Origin: Cinclus cinclus
Lineage: Eukaryota; Chordata; Aves; Passeriformes; Cinclidae
DNA length: 64,000 bases
Assembly (NCBI RefSeq): GCF_963662255.1
Contig: NC_085047.1
Location: forward strand, 13,756,347-13,820,346
Direction: 5' to 3'
In this document: positions 37,083 through 50,400 of the stretch, one piece after another
Numbering within the stretch: the stretch's first letter is position 1
Layout of the letters: each line of letters begins with the position of its first letter
Notes under the pieces: model-generated
The model's input: only the letters and a program-made list of their open reading frames with translations
Databases searched by the model: none
What the model was told of the DNA's origin: nothing
Made by a program: the position numbers and the translations under genes

Positions 37083-40000
37083 GGTGAAGAGGGTAAAAGT
37101 GTAAAACAAGTTGAAAGATATAATAAAGAAGCCTTACTGTACTGAACCACTGAGGATTATAAAATAAATCTAAGGAAACACTACAGAATGATCTTTGTTA
37201 GTAGCTGCTATTTCTGCTTGTTTTATAATTTTGAAATATCAGAAATAACACATAACTTGGTAAGAATGTTTTAAAAAATCTGTAGCAGATATGCTCTGTT
37301 GCATGAGGGAAGTATGTTCTCTGTCTGGTCTGCATTTTAGTCTGATAAAATATGTATAATAGAAAGAAAAATAAAACAGTTGTAGGTTTTTGAAAAATGT
37401 TCCCAGACTTTAAAAATTCAGTCTGTCTTTAATTAAATTGTTAAAATGTTTTACTTTTATAATTCAACTTTTGGGAGTTTAAAAAGTGTTGTACAAGGAT
37501 AAGATAGGATAGGAAGGATATAAGAAAGTAAAATTAGTAGTGATCACACATTATTGAAATAAATCATCTTAAGTATGGTTTGGAAATTAATAACCAACAA
37601 AAATTTTTACTTTAAATGCCTTACATTAATTATAATGGCCCAGACTAGGAAATTATGTAATCTATTTGTTTAGATGAAGAAATCTGATAAATATCCTGCC
37701 TCAAAGTCCCAGAGAGTCCAGCACACATCGACCCTGTCCAGGTCTCTGTTGTCTGCAATGAAGTGAGCTGATGAATAGTTCAGGCAGGGCTCAGTTGTGT
37801 TCCAGCAAGGATGTTTTCAATAGTGATTTCTTAAAAAAACCCAAATTAATCTTTGAGTAAAGCAACAGGAAGCTCTACTAGATGTCAGTCTTCTGGTGAC
37901 ATATAGTAGAGGCTCACAGTATTCAAGTCAGGGAATATGCTAGTTACCTGAAAATGTAGAAAGTTCTGTTTTGACAAGTTCTATTTTCCTAGGATCCCCA
38001 TATTAGTCTATTCAGAGGGAGGAGGGATAAAATTAAAATCAAACAGAACCCATCAGTTGCCAAGCAGCACTATAGCTGGTATCCTTTATCCTGACTTGTA
38101 ATTTTCTGACTGCATAACCTTAAAGACAAGCACTCTGTTTTACAAGGCAACAAGAAAAAAACTGGTATACCTAACTCTGGACACACTGGGGTGGATTACC
38201 TTGTAATTTCCCCAATATTTCCTGTCTTCTTTTTTATGGCAGCATTCATTCTGCATTCTACTACATTCACTGCAGTTATCAAACTGCTGTATATTAGGTA
38301 GCTCACTTATATGAATATTACATGTCATCATGTGGACCAAATATCTTGATCTTTATTCTTAATAAAAAAGCCTTAAGGATTGAAAGGCTCGTGAGCTGAA
38401 GAAAAAAGGAACTCAAAGACAAAACTACAAAATAAGCTTGCTGCTAAAGTACTATTTTTTTTTTTAATTAGAGCAGCATATATTGTTTGTCACATAGAAT
38501 CATAGACCATACAGTGTTGTATAGGCTTCAGTTTAGAGGTGTAGTGATAGATTTATTGAACAGGTACCATTTTGGGGGGGCCATTCATGATTATCTGTTT
38601 TGATAGATCTGGTAGACAACAGTATTGTGTAAAGGTTTAGAAGTCTTTACCAAGAACGTATTTTATTAAGCATATAAAGGTAAAGTTTACTTATATAAAG
38701 CCTAGAGCTATTTATGTGAATATAAACTCCTTCATTTTCTCAATATGTTGATAATTGTCACCTTTCCATATTTCTGACACTCTCACTTAATGTTCCTAGA
38801 AGCTGCTAAAGTATATCTACTTTCTTCTCTTAGTCTCAAGACATTGTACACTGCTGAATAGTGATTTAAAAAAACAACATGTTCGAAGCTTTTAATGTAT
38901 AATTTATGACTTCCACAGCTAACTTTTCACAAAAAATTTAAAAATAGAAACTATCATTTAAATAAATAATTTCAAATAAAAAACATCATGAAACTGTTGT
39001 GTTTAAAAAGTACAGTCTTTTTTCCTTTTGACTTCTCTTGCTGTCAAATAATTTGGTGGCATTTCAGTTTTGTTGATAAATTTAGTTTTCTGATGAGTTC
39101 TATAGGTGGTTCATCATTTCAAAGCAGTCTACTTGACTCAGGTATCTTTGAAATCTAGCAGGGTTTCTTCCCTTGATCTTGGTGGATTCTATATTAGAAT
39201 TTTTTTTAAAAAAAGCCATTATCATTTTTATGAGCATGGCTTGCTCCCCTGTGTTTATAGAGAAGATTATAAAATAAAAATACCTTTTTAAGTGAAATCA
39301 AATTATATTTGTTCCTTCACAAAAAGAAGCACAGCTAAGACTTTTCTTAGGGATAAAAACCTAAAATAATGGAACCCATGTCATTTTTGGGTTGCTTTTT
39401 CTCTGTCTCAAATATTTCACATATAATCCTTGACAGAAAAAAAAATAAAAATCTGCTTTACTCAGAATTTAAATATTCATGCTGATGAAGCAAATAATCT
39501 TATTTCTGTTCAATATATTGCCAGTAATAATGATTAGAGATAAGAAATCACTCTCAATATCATAAAAAGACTATCCATCTTTATTTCAAAAATGACATAA
39601 TTTAGTAGTTCAATCATTAATTGTGAAATACATGAGACCAAAATACACAGTGTGTACCTCAGACTGGTTTTCATTCTAAACCACAGAAACATTTGGAGAG
39701 TTGTGGCTGATTTAAGTTTATTGTGAAATTTTCTGATTTATAATGAAATAGTCATAAATCATGCAAGTGGGAGTAAGTTTAACCTCAGCATTCAGAGTGC
39801 TCAGAAACCTTGGAAATTTAAGGACCTTAGGAAGTTTATTGGATTAAGCAGTAAACACTTGCAGCATTTGGGAAATTAGCAGGCTCTAGTGTTACACTCA
39901 GTCTTAGGGAAAAAAGACAAAAAAGGAAAAAAATCCATTCTGCAGTGTTAATGCAAGAACATGAAATATTTCTTTTGTTCTGAATGGATCAGGATACAGA

Positions 40001-41700
40001 AGTATCCTTGTCAGAGGAAGAAAATCATGTATCTCGTAAGAGAAGAAAAAATAAAACAAACAAAAAACCCCCTAAAAAGTAAACAATCAAACCCACCAGC
40101 TAAATAAAATAACTTTTTAACTGATTATTCAGATTTCCTATTGATTTCACCAGGTGTCATGAGGATGCAGTATTTTTTGGCTAACTGTGCTGCCAGAAAA
40201 CTCAAATGCACAGGGAAAGAATGGAGGTAGTCTTACTTGTTCCCTAATACATTGGAAATTCTGCTCCACTTTTTATTTGTTTTGTGCAGCACGTTGATGT
40301 CTACACTAGGGGTGAGCAAGTCACTAATTAAACGTAGAACCAGAACATCAGCAAGCAATCAACCTTGCTCATGAAATCACTAGACCAGCAAAAGATCAGT
40401 TTCATTATTATTACCCATGCTACTGTATTATCTCTAGTTACTGCAATAAACAGATTGGGAGGATGTTTTACCCCTCTGTTGTATACCTGTATATTCAGTC
40501 CTGTTCTTGATAGCTGAAAATGGCAGGGAAAAAAATATGTAATGCCTTGACTGATGAATATGGGTGTTGAAGCATGTAAGTGAAAGTGCCTGACTTACAC
40601 TTGGAGAGAATTAATCAACCAAAAATGCCAAGTAGGATATTATATGTTTGCAAAGTACACACTCAAAATGAAGTGAATGTTTTATCAGGAGGTTATGATT
40701 CAAATATTTTGTTTGATCCCTTCTTACTGATGCTTACATCAAATATAATTATTTTCCCTTCATTGAAAATCTTCTCCATGGAATCAATCATTATTTGGCT
40801 GTAATTCTTATTTCTGACTTTGCTCTAGTATAGGTTCACTTTAGCTCTTCTGTTGATGACCCTTAGTGCTAAGATGGACTAATAGTCCAATGGTTTTAGT
40901 GTGGTTTCACTGAACTCAGTCGCACAGCTAATGCTGAATATTACAAACTTTTGAGTTAAGTGGATATTGGCCAAATATATGCCTTTTTTATTATATTTTC
41001 GAGACACATGGAAACAAAACTTACACCAAAAACTTGAATGTGTCAGAATTTAAGAGCAGAACAACCTCAGCTGAAAGAGGAGAGGAAATTGTGAGGGAAT
41101 GGAAAAGGTCTGGGGAAAAGCCACAAGGTGGAAGGAACAATGCAACAATCATTAAGAGCTGGAAGGGAGATAGACATGGAGAAAGTAATTTAACAGGGAA
41201 GAGAAAGAACAGTCTGGCTCAAGAACAGTATTGGTTCAAGGCTTTACAGGAAAAAAAATGAAGATTCATGTTTGTGAGCTAGAGGAGGAAGAAAAGGAAG
41301 AGATGGACAAGAAAAATGGCTGTATGTGAAAATTGGTATATTTGTTAATAGGGAAATTTATTACTATTGCTTTAGTAGCACTATCAATAAAATAACTTGA
41401 CCAAATATATGGGCTTCATTCTTGGACTTGTTGGATTCTACGTTCTGTTGATATTTCCATATGACAGAATAAGAAATTAAAAAGTAGAAACATTCACTAG
41501 AAATTTATTTCTCAGGGAAAGTGATGATTACTCAGTCATCTAAATTATAAAATGCCCAAATACATGTATTAAAACAAACCTAATGTCACATGCCAAGTTG
41601 ACAACACTGCTTCCAGTGGACACTATCCATGAAATAACTTCCAGACTGCACTGCATTCTCCTGTGGAAAGTTTGCTCAGACACAATTTAAACCTTTTATC
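37083..41700. other. No gene seen; long unique AT-rich stretch
   Basis: About 4.6 kb without a recognised element. A short atagaatcatag string at about 38496 recalls an antisense CR1 tail, but no CR1 body follows. A-rich tracts lie near 40045-40080. A 75-codon charged frame at 41034-41261 resembles nothing known. Confidence 0.55.
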
Positions 41701-41855
41701 AGGACCTGTTGTATAGGGCAAGGAGTAATGTTTTTAAGCTAAAAGAGGGCTGATTTAGACTGGCTATAAGGAAAAGGTTTTTACAGGGAGGATGTTTGAA
41801 CACTGAAATGGGGTGCTGTTAAGTTATTCCTGGATTTAGGTCTTCAAAGAGACAA
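41701..41855 (+). mobile_element. CR1 LINE internal fragment, sense
   Basis: A CR1 piece that stops before the 3' tail: aggacctgttgtatagggca, aggagtaatgtttttaagc, aaaagagggctgatttagac, ggctataaggaaaagg, then a more diverged part (gaacactgaaatggggtgc, attcctggatttagg, tcttcaaag). It ends where the LTR-like segment begins. The last part covers the same consensus stretch as the start of the next CR1 piece at 42.61 kb, so the two are probably not one copy split in half. Confidence 0.75.
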
Positions 41856-41862
41856 GAGCAGT

Positions 41863-42617
41863 TGTTAGTTGCTGTGATGTCATTTATTGCAGAAGCACAT
41901 CAGTCTCAAAGGCAAAGAGTCGAAATGTTAAAGTCTGTGCAAAGCTGTTTGGCATAGAGTTCCAAGAAGAAGCAGCAGCAGCAGCTCCCTGGTATTTCTT
42001 CTTCTTCTGTTCTTCTCTCCTTGTTCTTCTTCTTCTTCTGTTTTGATGTGTATGTGGTAGTGATGGTGATAATGGTGGAGGATAGAGGATAGATTCTCAT
42101 CCCAATACAGGGCTTTTATTTGTAAATCATCCAATGAGCTAAAAACAAACCATAACCATTCCTTCTAAACCAAATAGAATAGGATACAATATAATTCTAG
42201 TGCTACAATACAAAAGTACTGCTAATTCTTACACATAACTAATGTATGTAGCTCTATTCACGTAAATGGTTCAATCTGTTCTATCTAAAAAAATGTAACC
42301 AATATTCTTTCTATGTATTCATTTTGTCTCGGACTAAGTTTTGAACTTTCAACCAGGCCTAAACTTTACACTAGATTCTAGGGCTTTGTACTCTCTTAAG
42401 GCACTTAAAGCATATCCTTACTTACTTAAAACTAAGACTTGCACTTCTATTTCACATCTATGTAACTCTATACTATTTCTACTTACATAAAACTAAAACT
42501 TATGCTTCTACTTTTTGTCTGTGTGGCTTAATATACTTTAATTTCTCTAAAGGTTTTAATTCAATTCCTGCATTCTTTTCTCTCTCTGAAGAACTCAGAG
42601 AGGCTTCTGTTTTACAC
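41863..42617 (-). mobile_element. Candidate solo LTR of an endogenous retrovirus, antisense
   Basis: On the minus strand this has LTR architecture. A long A/T-rich U3 begins near 42617 with tgtaaaacag (or a few bases farther out with tgttgg). A TATA-like aaataaaagccc lies at plus 42111-42121. A transcribed region of about 230 bases follows and carries CTG and AAG triplet runs (plus 41965-42042). The polyadenylation signal ctgcaataaa lies at plus 41883-41892. A very short end, catcacagcaactaaca, stops at 41863 with the usual CA. I recall a similar layout in passerine ERVK-type LTRs. No internal retroviral genes are present. Neither edge shows a convincing target-site duplication, and CR1 fragments abut both sides. 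The edges are uncertain by about 10 bases. Confidence 0.6.
41965..42042. repeat. GAA/AGC/CTT triplet-rich tract inside the LTR
   Basis: Runs of AAG, then AGC (four units), then CTT and TTC in two blocks. They lie in what would be the transcribed leader of the antisense LTR. An open frame across it on the minus strand gives Glu/Arg-rich or Leu-rich sequence of no significance. Confidence 0.9.
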
Positions 42618-42798
42618 ACTCCAACAGGATGCCCAGAGAGGTGGTAGATAGCCCATACCTGAAAACATTCAAACCCAGGTTGGGTGGAGCTCTGAGCAAC
42701 CTGATCCAGTTGAAGATGTCTCTACTCACTGCAGGAATGTAGGACTGGGTGACTTTTAAAGGTCCCTTCCAAGCCAAACTATTCTTTGATTCTATGAA
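42612..42798 (+). mobile_element. CR1 LINE 3' end, sense
   Basis: A complete CR1 3' end: cactccaacaggatgccc, agagaggtggtagatagccc, tgaaaacattcaaaccc, ggttgggtggagctctgagc, aacctgatccagttgaagat, ctcactgcagg, aaaggtcccttccaagcc, aaactattctttgattctat. The variant gatccagttgaagatgtc is typical of a younger avian CR1 subfamily. It begins directly at the LTR-like segment. Confidence 0.93.
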
Positions 42799-45700
42799 AT
42801 CACAGATTTTCCAAAGGATTTAGAATGATAAATTCCTCTGTAACCATGGAAAATTAGTTGCAAGGCTGGTCTTCTTAGTCTATGCCTTCATAAAGATTTA
42901 ATATCTAAGGAAAAAAAACAATGAACAATTAAAGGAAAAAGATTAAAAAACTAGCAATCCAATATTTTTCTTTAGGAACAAAGAATTTCACTCAAGAAGA
43001 GAGTCAATTTCTGAGGATATTAATTAACAAATAGCTTTGGAAAGGTTTTGATTTAAGACCATGCTTCTTTCCTTTGCCTTTGCTGCTACTTACCAAACAC
43101 TTATGACCTTGTCTACCTACAGATACTATACCCATTAAATCCTGTTATTACAGTCTTTATTCAGCCTCATCAACTTCTCCAGATGGAGCAGAGAGAGCAG
43201 AAGAGAGAAGAAATATGAAAGTAGATTTAATAGGGATAGATAGTGATTCACAGTGTTTCATAGATACCACTAAGATAACAAACAATGTATACTCAGTGAA
43301 TAGAGAGAGTTTTATAAAAGCCTTCTGGCTTCCTCCTGCTGATAGCTTTTAAAGTTTCAAGAGGTAAAACATACATTTCCTTCAGTCAAGACTGTACTTT
43401 GCATTCATGGGGACATTAAGGTTCCAAGGGACCCACTGAATGTCAGTCATCTTTTATATTCAGTCAATATATCTTTCTCAATTCAAGAATTGAGAAAAGA
43501 TTATTATTTTTGTTAACTTGTTCTATTTGTATTGTTCACTGAATGTTTTTGTGTGACCCTGCCGGTTCCAACAAACACCAGTCACTATAGGATTATGTGG
43601 GAAAAACTGATGGAAATTTACTATAGCCAGTCAAATACAATTGGTATTTGTTAAAAGTATGAAAATCTTTTTGCCTGTTGATACCTGAGATGTATCGCAG
43701 TTGCTTTGCAACCCATACAGCAGCTCTATTCTGCTCCTCTAGTGCTCATAAACTTGAAACTATGCAGGCCCCCATCTGAGTTCAAATGGGCCTTAATAAC
43801 TCCTTTCAATAGCAAAAAAATCTAGAAATATAGATATTATGGGGGAATTCCATAATTTTCTTTCAAAATACACATCTTATATGAAATTTCTGTGTTTAGG
43901 CATCCTACTGATGAATAGACTAAAGAGCAGCCACACGACCCACACAAACATTAAGTGTGGAGGTTCACATTTCTTCTCCACCCCAAGCCCCTCACCCATT
44001 TTGTGTCATTATTCCACTACCTCTCTCTTGACTATGCTGTTTTGCTACTATGTAAACTTCTGCAGGCCTCTCAGTGATCTCAAAAAAATATGTAGATTTG
44101 GAGAGCTAATAATCCTAGACTCTATATTATTACAGTAGGATTTATTCAAGATTAATGAAAAGGCAACAATTTCAAATGTATCTGTGGCTGAGGAAAAGCT
44201 AAATATATTTGTGAAATAAAAGATTCTTTATGAATTTGCATATTTAAACATTTTCCTCCTTTTTTTTTTTTTTTTTATCTGTATGATTTCCCAGAATCAA
44301 ACATTGGAGAGATTACTTTTCTTGGTAGAGTCTAAGATGCATCATTACTCATAGATGATATAGTACTTTAAAGGGTCTTTTATTGCAAAATAAACACTTG
44401 AAATATGCCTCTGGATATGAGGAATGGTATGGATGGCAACAGTTTATAGTGACAATGCAATCAATTGTAGGTATTAGTCTTTGCTATAGAAACAATTTGT
44501 CAGTCTCTTTGTCAAAATGAAGTTTGACTAATCCTTCTGATCAGCAGGACAAGGAATACCAAGGTCAGATAAGACTGAAAAAAATGGGAAATTTCTAGTT
44601 TGGGTATTTGTATGCTTCTCTCCCTATTTACCCTAATACTTTGTATAAAGCATGTTAAAAAGATTTAAAATGCACTAGAAATTTAATTCAGTTGATTCAT
44701 TTTGCAGAAGAACAATTAGAAAAAATTAGTTTATTTTGGTTAGGATATGTTCAAATCTTTCCAAAGTCTACTTAAATCATGTTGCAAGGCCATCTTTTAA
44801 AAGTCATACATTTTACTTTGAATGAAAATGTCAGAAAAAAAATCCTATATTCTCTTAAGAAATATTTTTTTTATATATAAAATAGTATTTTACTGAGTGA
44901 TGTAACTGTATCTCTTTGGAAAGGGAGAAAGTGATCTTGTTTGTCATTTTGATCATCAGTAATGAACAATATTTCTACTTATCTGGTAACTGTTAATAAG
45001 GTATTTTTGAATGCATGCAAAAGCTTGCACCATGTATGAAAACCAACAAATGTAAAGAGGAGGAATTTCTCTTTGTAGTTCATAAAAATAGCAGCAGACT
45101 GAGACAGATTTGACACTTTGAATCTTGCATCTAAGGATTGAGTCTCCATTCATCTTTTGTTGACCTTCACAGCATAAAATGGAAATCCACATGGAGAATA
45201 TATGAAGTGTACCTTCTTTTGCTATATGCCTTCCAAGTGCATTAAGTAATCTCTAACAAGCTGTTCAGCTGTAACATTTTAAGTCCAATTAATGTTGAAA
45301 GGCATTAAGAATATGTGTGAAGGGAGAACCAGTTCTCTCAAGGGTCAAGTGGAAGAAAATATAAATAATAAATCCATTGTGTTTAAGAATTGTCAGTCTT
45401 TCTTTAAGAATTGTCAGTCGTGCTATCTGACTTTTCACTATTTATTTGATTTACTTAGGCTCCATATTTGCATATTTTATTGAAAAAAAACCATATCCTG
45501 AACTTTCTTCTGAGCAGTGAAACAAAGCACATGAAGTAAAGCAATATTACTCAGGGTCTATGGTAAAACATTTTTGATGGGGATTTCCACTGTGTTTATA
45601 CATACTCTATCCCATTTAACTGGAAATACCAGAATTCCGTTTTGTCAGGAACCTTATGCATTTCTTACACACAAGAAAGACTTCTTTCCACAGTCCTGGA

Positions 45701-46268
45701 CTTTACACATGCTGAAGAAAAACCTACTGTAGAAATAAGATTGACAAAGTCCAACAGAAATAGCAGATTATAATCAACTGCAGAGACAAATCACATGCTG
45801 GGTAGCCACTCATTCATATTTAGAAGTAAAATCGAATTGATTTATTCTGAGTACTAAATAGTTACTTACATTTCTTACATATACTTAGATCAATGTATTT
45901 AGGACTTAAGAAAGTAACTTAAGAAAGCAACACCTAATATTTTTGCAACTATTTGATCAAAATAGTAACCTTAAACCTGCCTTGTATAGTATCCTTCTGC
46001 AGTGTATTTTATTTCCTACATACCCATGGTTTGTCTTACACATTGTCATCTGTTAAATTTCACAATTTTAGGATACCTCAGAATTTAAAATTAAAAATTA
46101 CTCAGGGGTCCTACCAATAAATGAAATACAAATGTTGTTATTAATTTGTGCAATAACATTCCCTTGGCTGCCACCTGATCATTTGTGCTTTGCTGTGAAA
46201 AATCCCTATGTTTGTGAAGTTTAGGTGTGAGAAATCTCAGTTATGTTCTTCAGGGGTATTAACACCAA
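42799..46268. other. No gene seen; unique AT-rich DNA
   Basis: No recognised element. Small structures: an 11-base perfect inverted repeat with a 2-base spacer at 43474-43497, a poly-T run at about 44259-44276, and a 17-base direct repeat (tttaagaattgtcagtc) at 45382-45398 and 45403-45419. Open frames are under 100 codons. Confidence 0.6.
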
Positions 46269-46321
46269 GAGAAAAAATAAAAAAAAAAAAAAGAAAGAAA
46301 GAAAAAGGAAAGAGAGGAAAG
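46269..46321. repeat. A-rich / (GAAA)n tract
   Basis: A poly-A run with GAAA and GAAAGA units. It accounts for the Lys-rich frames in this area. Confidence 0.9.
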
Positions 46322-46936
46322 ATTTTTGTGAGGTCCCTCAGGTTTTTGTGTTCTGTAATGCAGTGTGTGCTGCAGTGCATTACACGATTGTATTTCTGCA
46401 CTGCACATTTTTAATGTATTTCAAAAGTATAGTTGTGTGAATTTGAAGGATAATAAATGGGACAAACTGCAGGGATTTTTCAGTCAACAACAGGAAAAAA
46501 ACCAAAAAAACAAGGTCTTGAAACTATCTATGATTTTCTTGTGTATTTAGAAATATAGTAATTAACAGTTAGCAGTATCCAAGTCATGCATTTTAATTAC
46601 AAGATATTTTACCACTGGGATTAGCCTCAAAGCATAGCTGTTTCTCACTGTGAATCACAACATCCCAGAACTTCAGTGGTCACAGCTTGGCAGCCACCAG
46701 GTTTTCAGACAATTTATTGCTCTGAAGCAGGCTGGTGATCAAGTGCAGTATTGAAAATGGAGATAAACTGGAAAACATCCATCCTGTGTATAAAACATGT
46801 TTTCCAGTTCATAAAGATATCGTTAAAATTCATGAGACAGACCTTCAGCTTCTCTAAAGAAGATAAAATAGTTATAGTTAAGGTGCAAATATGCTTTCAT
46901 TTCTGAGTCGCTTACATTTTTTGTTGGGCGTTTAAA
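46322..46936. other. No gene seen
   Basis: Unique sequence between two A-rich tracts. No exon or element recognised. Repeated gtgcagtg-like words occur at 46360-46400. Confidence 0.6.
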
Positions 46937-47158
46937 ATTAACAAAATAAACAAAAACCACAACCACCACTCCCTTCAAAAAAGCCAAACCAAAAAAAAAA
47001 AAAAAAAAGAAATCAAAACCACACAAAAAAACCAAACTAAACAAAACCAGCAAATAAAAACCCAAACAAAAAAAACAAACAAACAAAAAAAAACACGAAA
47101 AAACAAACAAACCCAAAGGAAAAAAAAAAATAAACACCAAACCAAACTAAACAAAAAC
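46937..47158. repeat. Large (CAAA)n/(CCAAA)n A-rich low-complexity block
   Basis: About 220 bases of A-rich sequence with regularly placed C (caaac, ccaaa, aaaccaaac). It contains almost no T and almost no G. Its translations (Phe/Val-rich on the minus strand) are artefacts. It faces T-rich complementary blocks 70-330 bases downstream. Confidence 0.93.
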
Positions 47159-47220
47159 CTTGTGTAAGTTTCCATCATGTTTTTATTAGTCTGTTAAACC
47201 CAAGGTACAGGACAGGTTAG

Positions 47221-47251
47221 TTTTTCTTTTGGTCTGGTTTTTTTTTTTTTT
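47221..47251. repeat. T-rich tract
   Basis: A T run with GGTCTGG interruption, ending in about 14 T. Confidence 0.85.
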
Positions 47252-47398
47252 AGCTTTCTACACTCAAAACTTGTAACTGTAAAAGAATTATAGACCTAAT
47301 AGCTGCCTTCAAGAAGAGGTTTTACATTTGAGAAATTGGACACAAGTTTTCAAATAAGGCCATTTAAAAACTTGTGATTTTAATGTTTGTTTTCACCA

Positions 47399-47490
47399 GC
47401 ACTCTTTTTTTTGTGATTTGCTGTTGTTTTGTTGTTATTGCTGGGTGGTTTTTTTTTTGTTTTTTGTTTTTTGTTTTTGTTTTTTTTTTA
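47399..47490. repeat. (GTTTT)n T-rich tract
   Basis: About 90 bases of T runs broken by single G. It is roughly the complement of the A-rich block at 46.94-47.16 kb, so the two could pair as a loose hairpin. Confidence 0.88.
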
Positions 47491-50400
47491 AGATCTATTG
47501 ATAAAAGAAAAAATATTGACTTACTACGGACTGAAGTATTGCTAATAAGGAAATAGGAAATCTTATAGGAAATCTTTATAGCAGCAGTTAAGGCAACATA
47601 AGGAGAACCTTGTGTCTTTGAATTAAAGTTAAAAGTCTGAATTGTAATATTTATATTTTACCATATTTCTTTTTTTTAACTGAATACTGTGCATGGAAAA
47701 TATTAAATTTTAGTTTAGTAATACCTGAAGTAGAATGGACTATACATCTTAAACTACTGTATATTGTTTTCTAGATAGGAAATCTAAAATTTGTTTTTGC
47801 TTGGAACTTAAGATAGTGAGATCTCTAGGACTGAAACTTTTGGCATGTGTATGCCATTTGGCTTTTTAAAAAGAAAAAACTCTTGAAAAAAAATTATCTC
47901 TTTGTGACGTGAGGGATGAGTGTAGATAGCAATACTTATAATAGTTATTCTTTATTATTCAAGATTTGTTTTATAATCGCAACCATAAAACATTATTTAA
48001 TTTTGAAATCACTGTAAGACTGCAAGAACAGCACAACCAAGATGACAAATTAGCTACTAATATCTGTCTCAGCCAAGGGGAGACTAGGCTAGAGCTACTT
48101 GTTTCATAGTTTCCATGTCCACTGTGATTGGGTTTGCTAGAAGGGTCTCCGTGGGTAAATTCACATGGTGGGAACACATACACTGAGATGAGTTTCTGTT
48201 TCTGACCCAAGATTTTCCAGGCATTGTCAGGGTTTGCAGTGATTCTTCACTGTAGCAATGAGCATCATCTTTCTGATTTAGAAGCAACTTTCTCTGTTTC
48301 TCCTCACAAAAGTATTCCTTTAGAACAATACAAGGACCATTGGAAGTTGATTTAGGAAAACCATGCAAGCAAAATGTGATTACACAATAAGTAAGTTTCT
48401 CTTACAGGCAGCCATAGAAACTCACCTTTAAAAATTGCGTGGAAATGCAAGAGGATATCACAGAACCGTGCATAGTAAAACACTGTCTGGTGCTTCCAAA
48501 TACACTATTCTACTGATTTTGCTGCACATTTGGAGTAATTATTAGTATCTTTCATTTAAATTATGAGACCAGGAATTTGTCACCCTTTTTTTTACTAGAA
48601 GATAAATTATCAAGAACAACTAAATATTTTCTTTTAATGCAACTGTGTATTTATTATGAAACACTGATTCAGAAGTAGTTTCTTTTCTCACACCCCTTCT
48701 CAGGAGCCAGAGCTTCTCTCAAGAGCAGTCCCATTGTCTTTTAAAGGAAACTTCTTGTTTTAATTCCTAATCCACTTGCTTGTTCATACCTAGGCTCAGC
48801 CTTAAGGGCTAGGAGAACCATTTGACTCCCATTAACACTATGTCTGCTATTGTGTGGCTCCTATGCCCCATCACATCAATACAGAAGTAGGTTGATTATA
48901 ATGCTGTTTTTCAGAACCTGTGCTATCAGTACTGGAGCTGCTAAATGAAGCAGTTGCCTAGCAGAGAGTGAAGCAAAATCAATGCAGATCTGTTCAATGT
49001 TTTCACGTTGCCAATCTCTGCAGTTCTCTGAAAAGACATAATTTCAAAATTATTTCAGTCTGTTCCAGTTTTTCTAGCATTTGATGTGAGATGCCTTAAA
49101 TGACCATCACATGAGAACACCTTATAATATTGTATTTAAAGGATAATTTTATGTTTTCAGTCTTTATATCTAATTGTGATCTGCTTGTAATAAAAATGAG
49201 ATTTTCCTTTCTTATTAAGAGAATAATTTTTTTTACTATGTTAAAATTTATTTTGCATAGGTTCCCTAGCAGTGTTTATTTTAAAAGTGATGTACCTTCC
49301 TCTGTAGAAAAGGCAGGAGGTAAACAAATGTTTGTAGAGGAGCACTCAGATTTTTATCCTTTGTACCTATACTGTCTCTTTCCATACTTTTGGAGATTAT
49401 CTTCACATTCATTAAAAATGAGAAGCTCTGTTCCTTGGGAATAAGTTCCTCTTGGGTACATATATTTTTTTGATTAATCAACTCCCTAAATAACAGTCTT
49501 GTTTTCACAATTCTTTTGAGTTGTCAGTTACATTACTAGCTCATGAATAGCAATGTCACACAGTTAGTAGGGATCTGAGTCTGTCTTTCTAATCTAGCAT
49601 ATATTGTAAAAGGAATACAGAAGTCCAAGCACTATAGTAGAAGTGATAAGTGCTAGAATGTTTGTGGTAAGGTATCCATGGTATTATTAATAACTGGTAC
49701 TTGGAGAAGGAAGGCAAGGGTAATGTAGAATTCCACTAACTAGTCTCAGCATCTAATTAAATAAAATTAGGTATTAAAAAAGGGATGTGCATATCAGCCA
49801 CAGAGCTCTCAAATCTCCTTTATAGCAATAACAGGTTTATTACAGCTGGAGATTGCCACATTTTGTTGCTTGTTTTCAGTGATGAGGTACATTTTGATTT
49901 TGGCATAAAGACAATTTTGAGGTGAATGTTAACAATATTTTCCCCCTGAGAACATACAGTAATATGCTTTAGTTCTTACTTCTTTCCCTGAAAAACTGTG
50001 TGGTTGCTGCAGGAAATCTTGTGTCATGCATGGAGAGAGAAGAAATTGTGGAAATGGGTTCCAAATGAGAGATTAGTGTCAAAGACTGTACAGGATCCTC
50101 ACCAACACTCCTGACTGCAGATCAGACAGAATTTCCTCTTTTTGAACACAAATCAACAAAATGCTTACGCATGGGAGATGAAGCCAAAAGAATCTTCCAT
50201 GTGTTGAAGTGCTTACCTGGCTCAGGATCAGAGGGGCTGGCCAACCTTTGCTTGCCACACTGATTTCATGTTTAGTCTCCATATGTTTGTAGACAACTAT
50301 TCTTCATGGAATACTTCAAAACTCCTTTACATTACAAGCTATATAGAAAGAAATTGCTTCAGCCAGCTCTGCAGTACATTTGTGGTGTATCATGCTGCAG

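Noticed and set aside
38493..38560. Possible antisense CR1 tail (atagaatcatag)
   Set aside because: Only about 12 bases match and no CR1 body follows.
46823..47178. Phe/Val-rich minus-strand open frames
   Set aside because: Translations of an A-rich low-complexity block.
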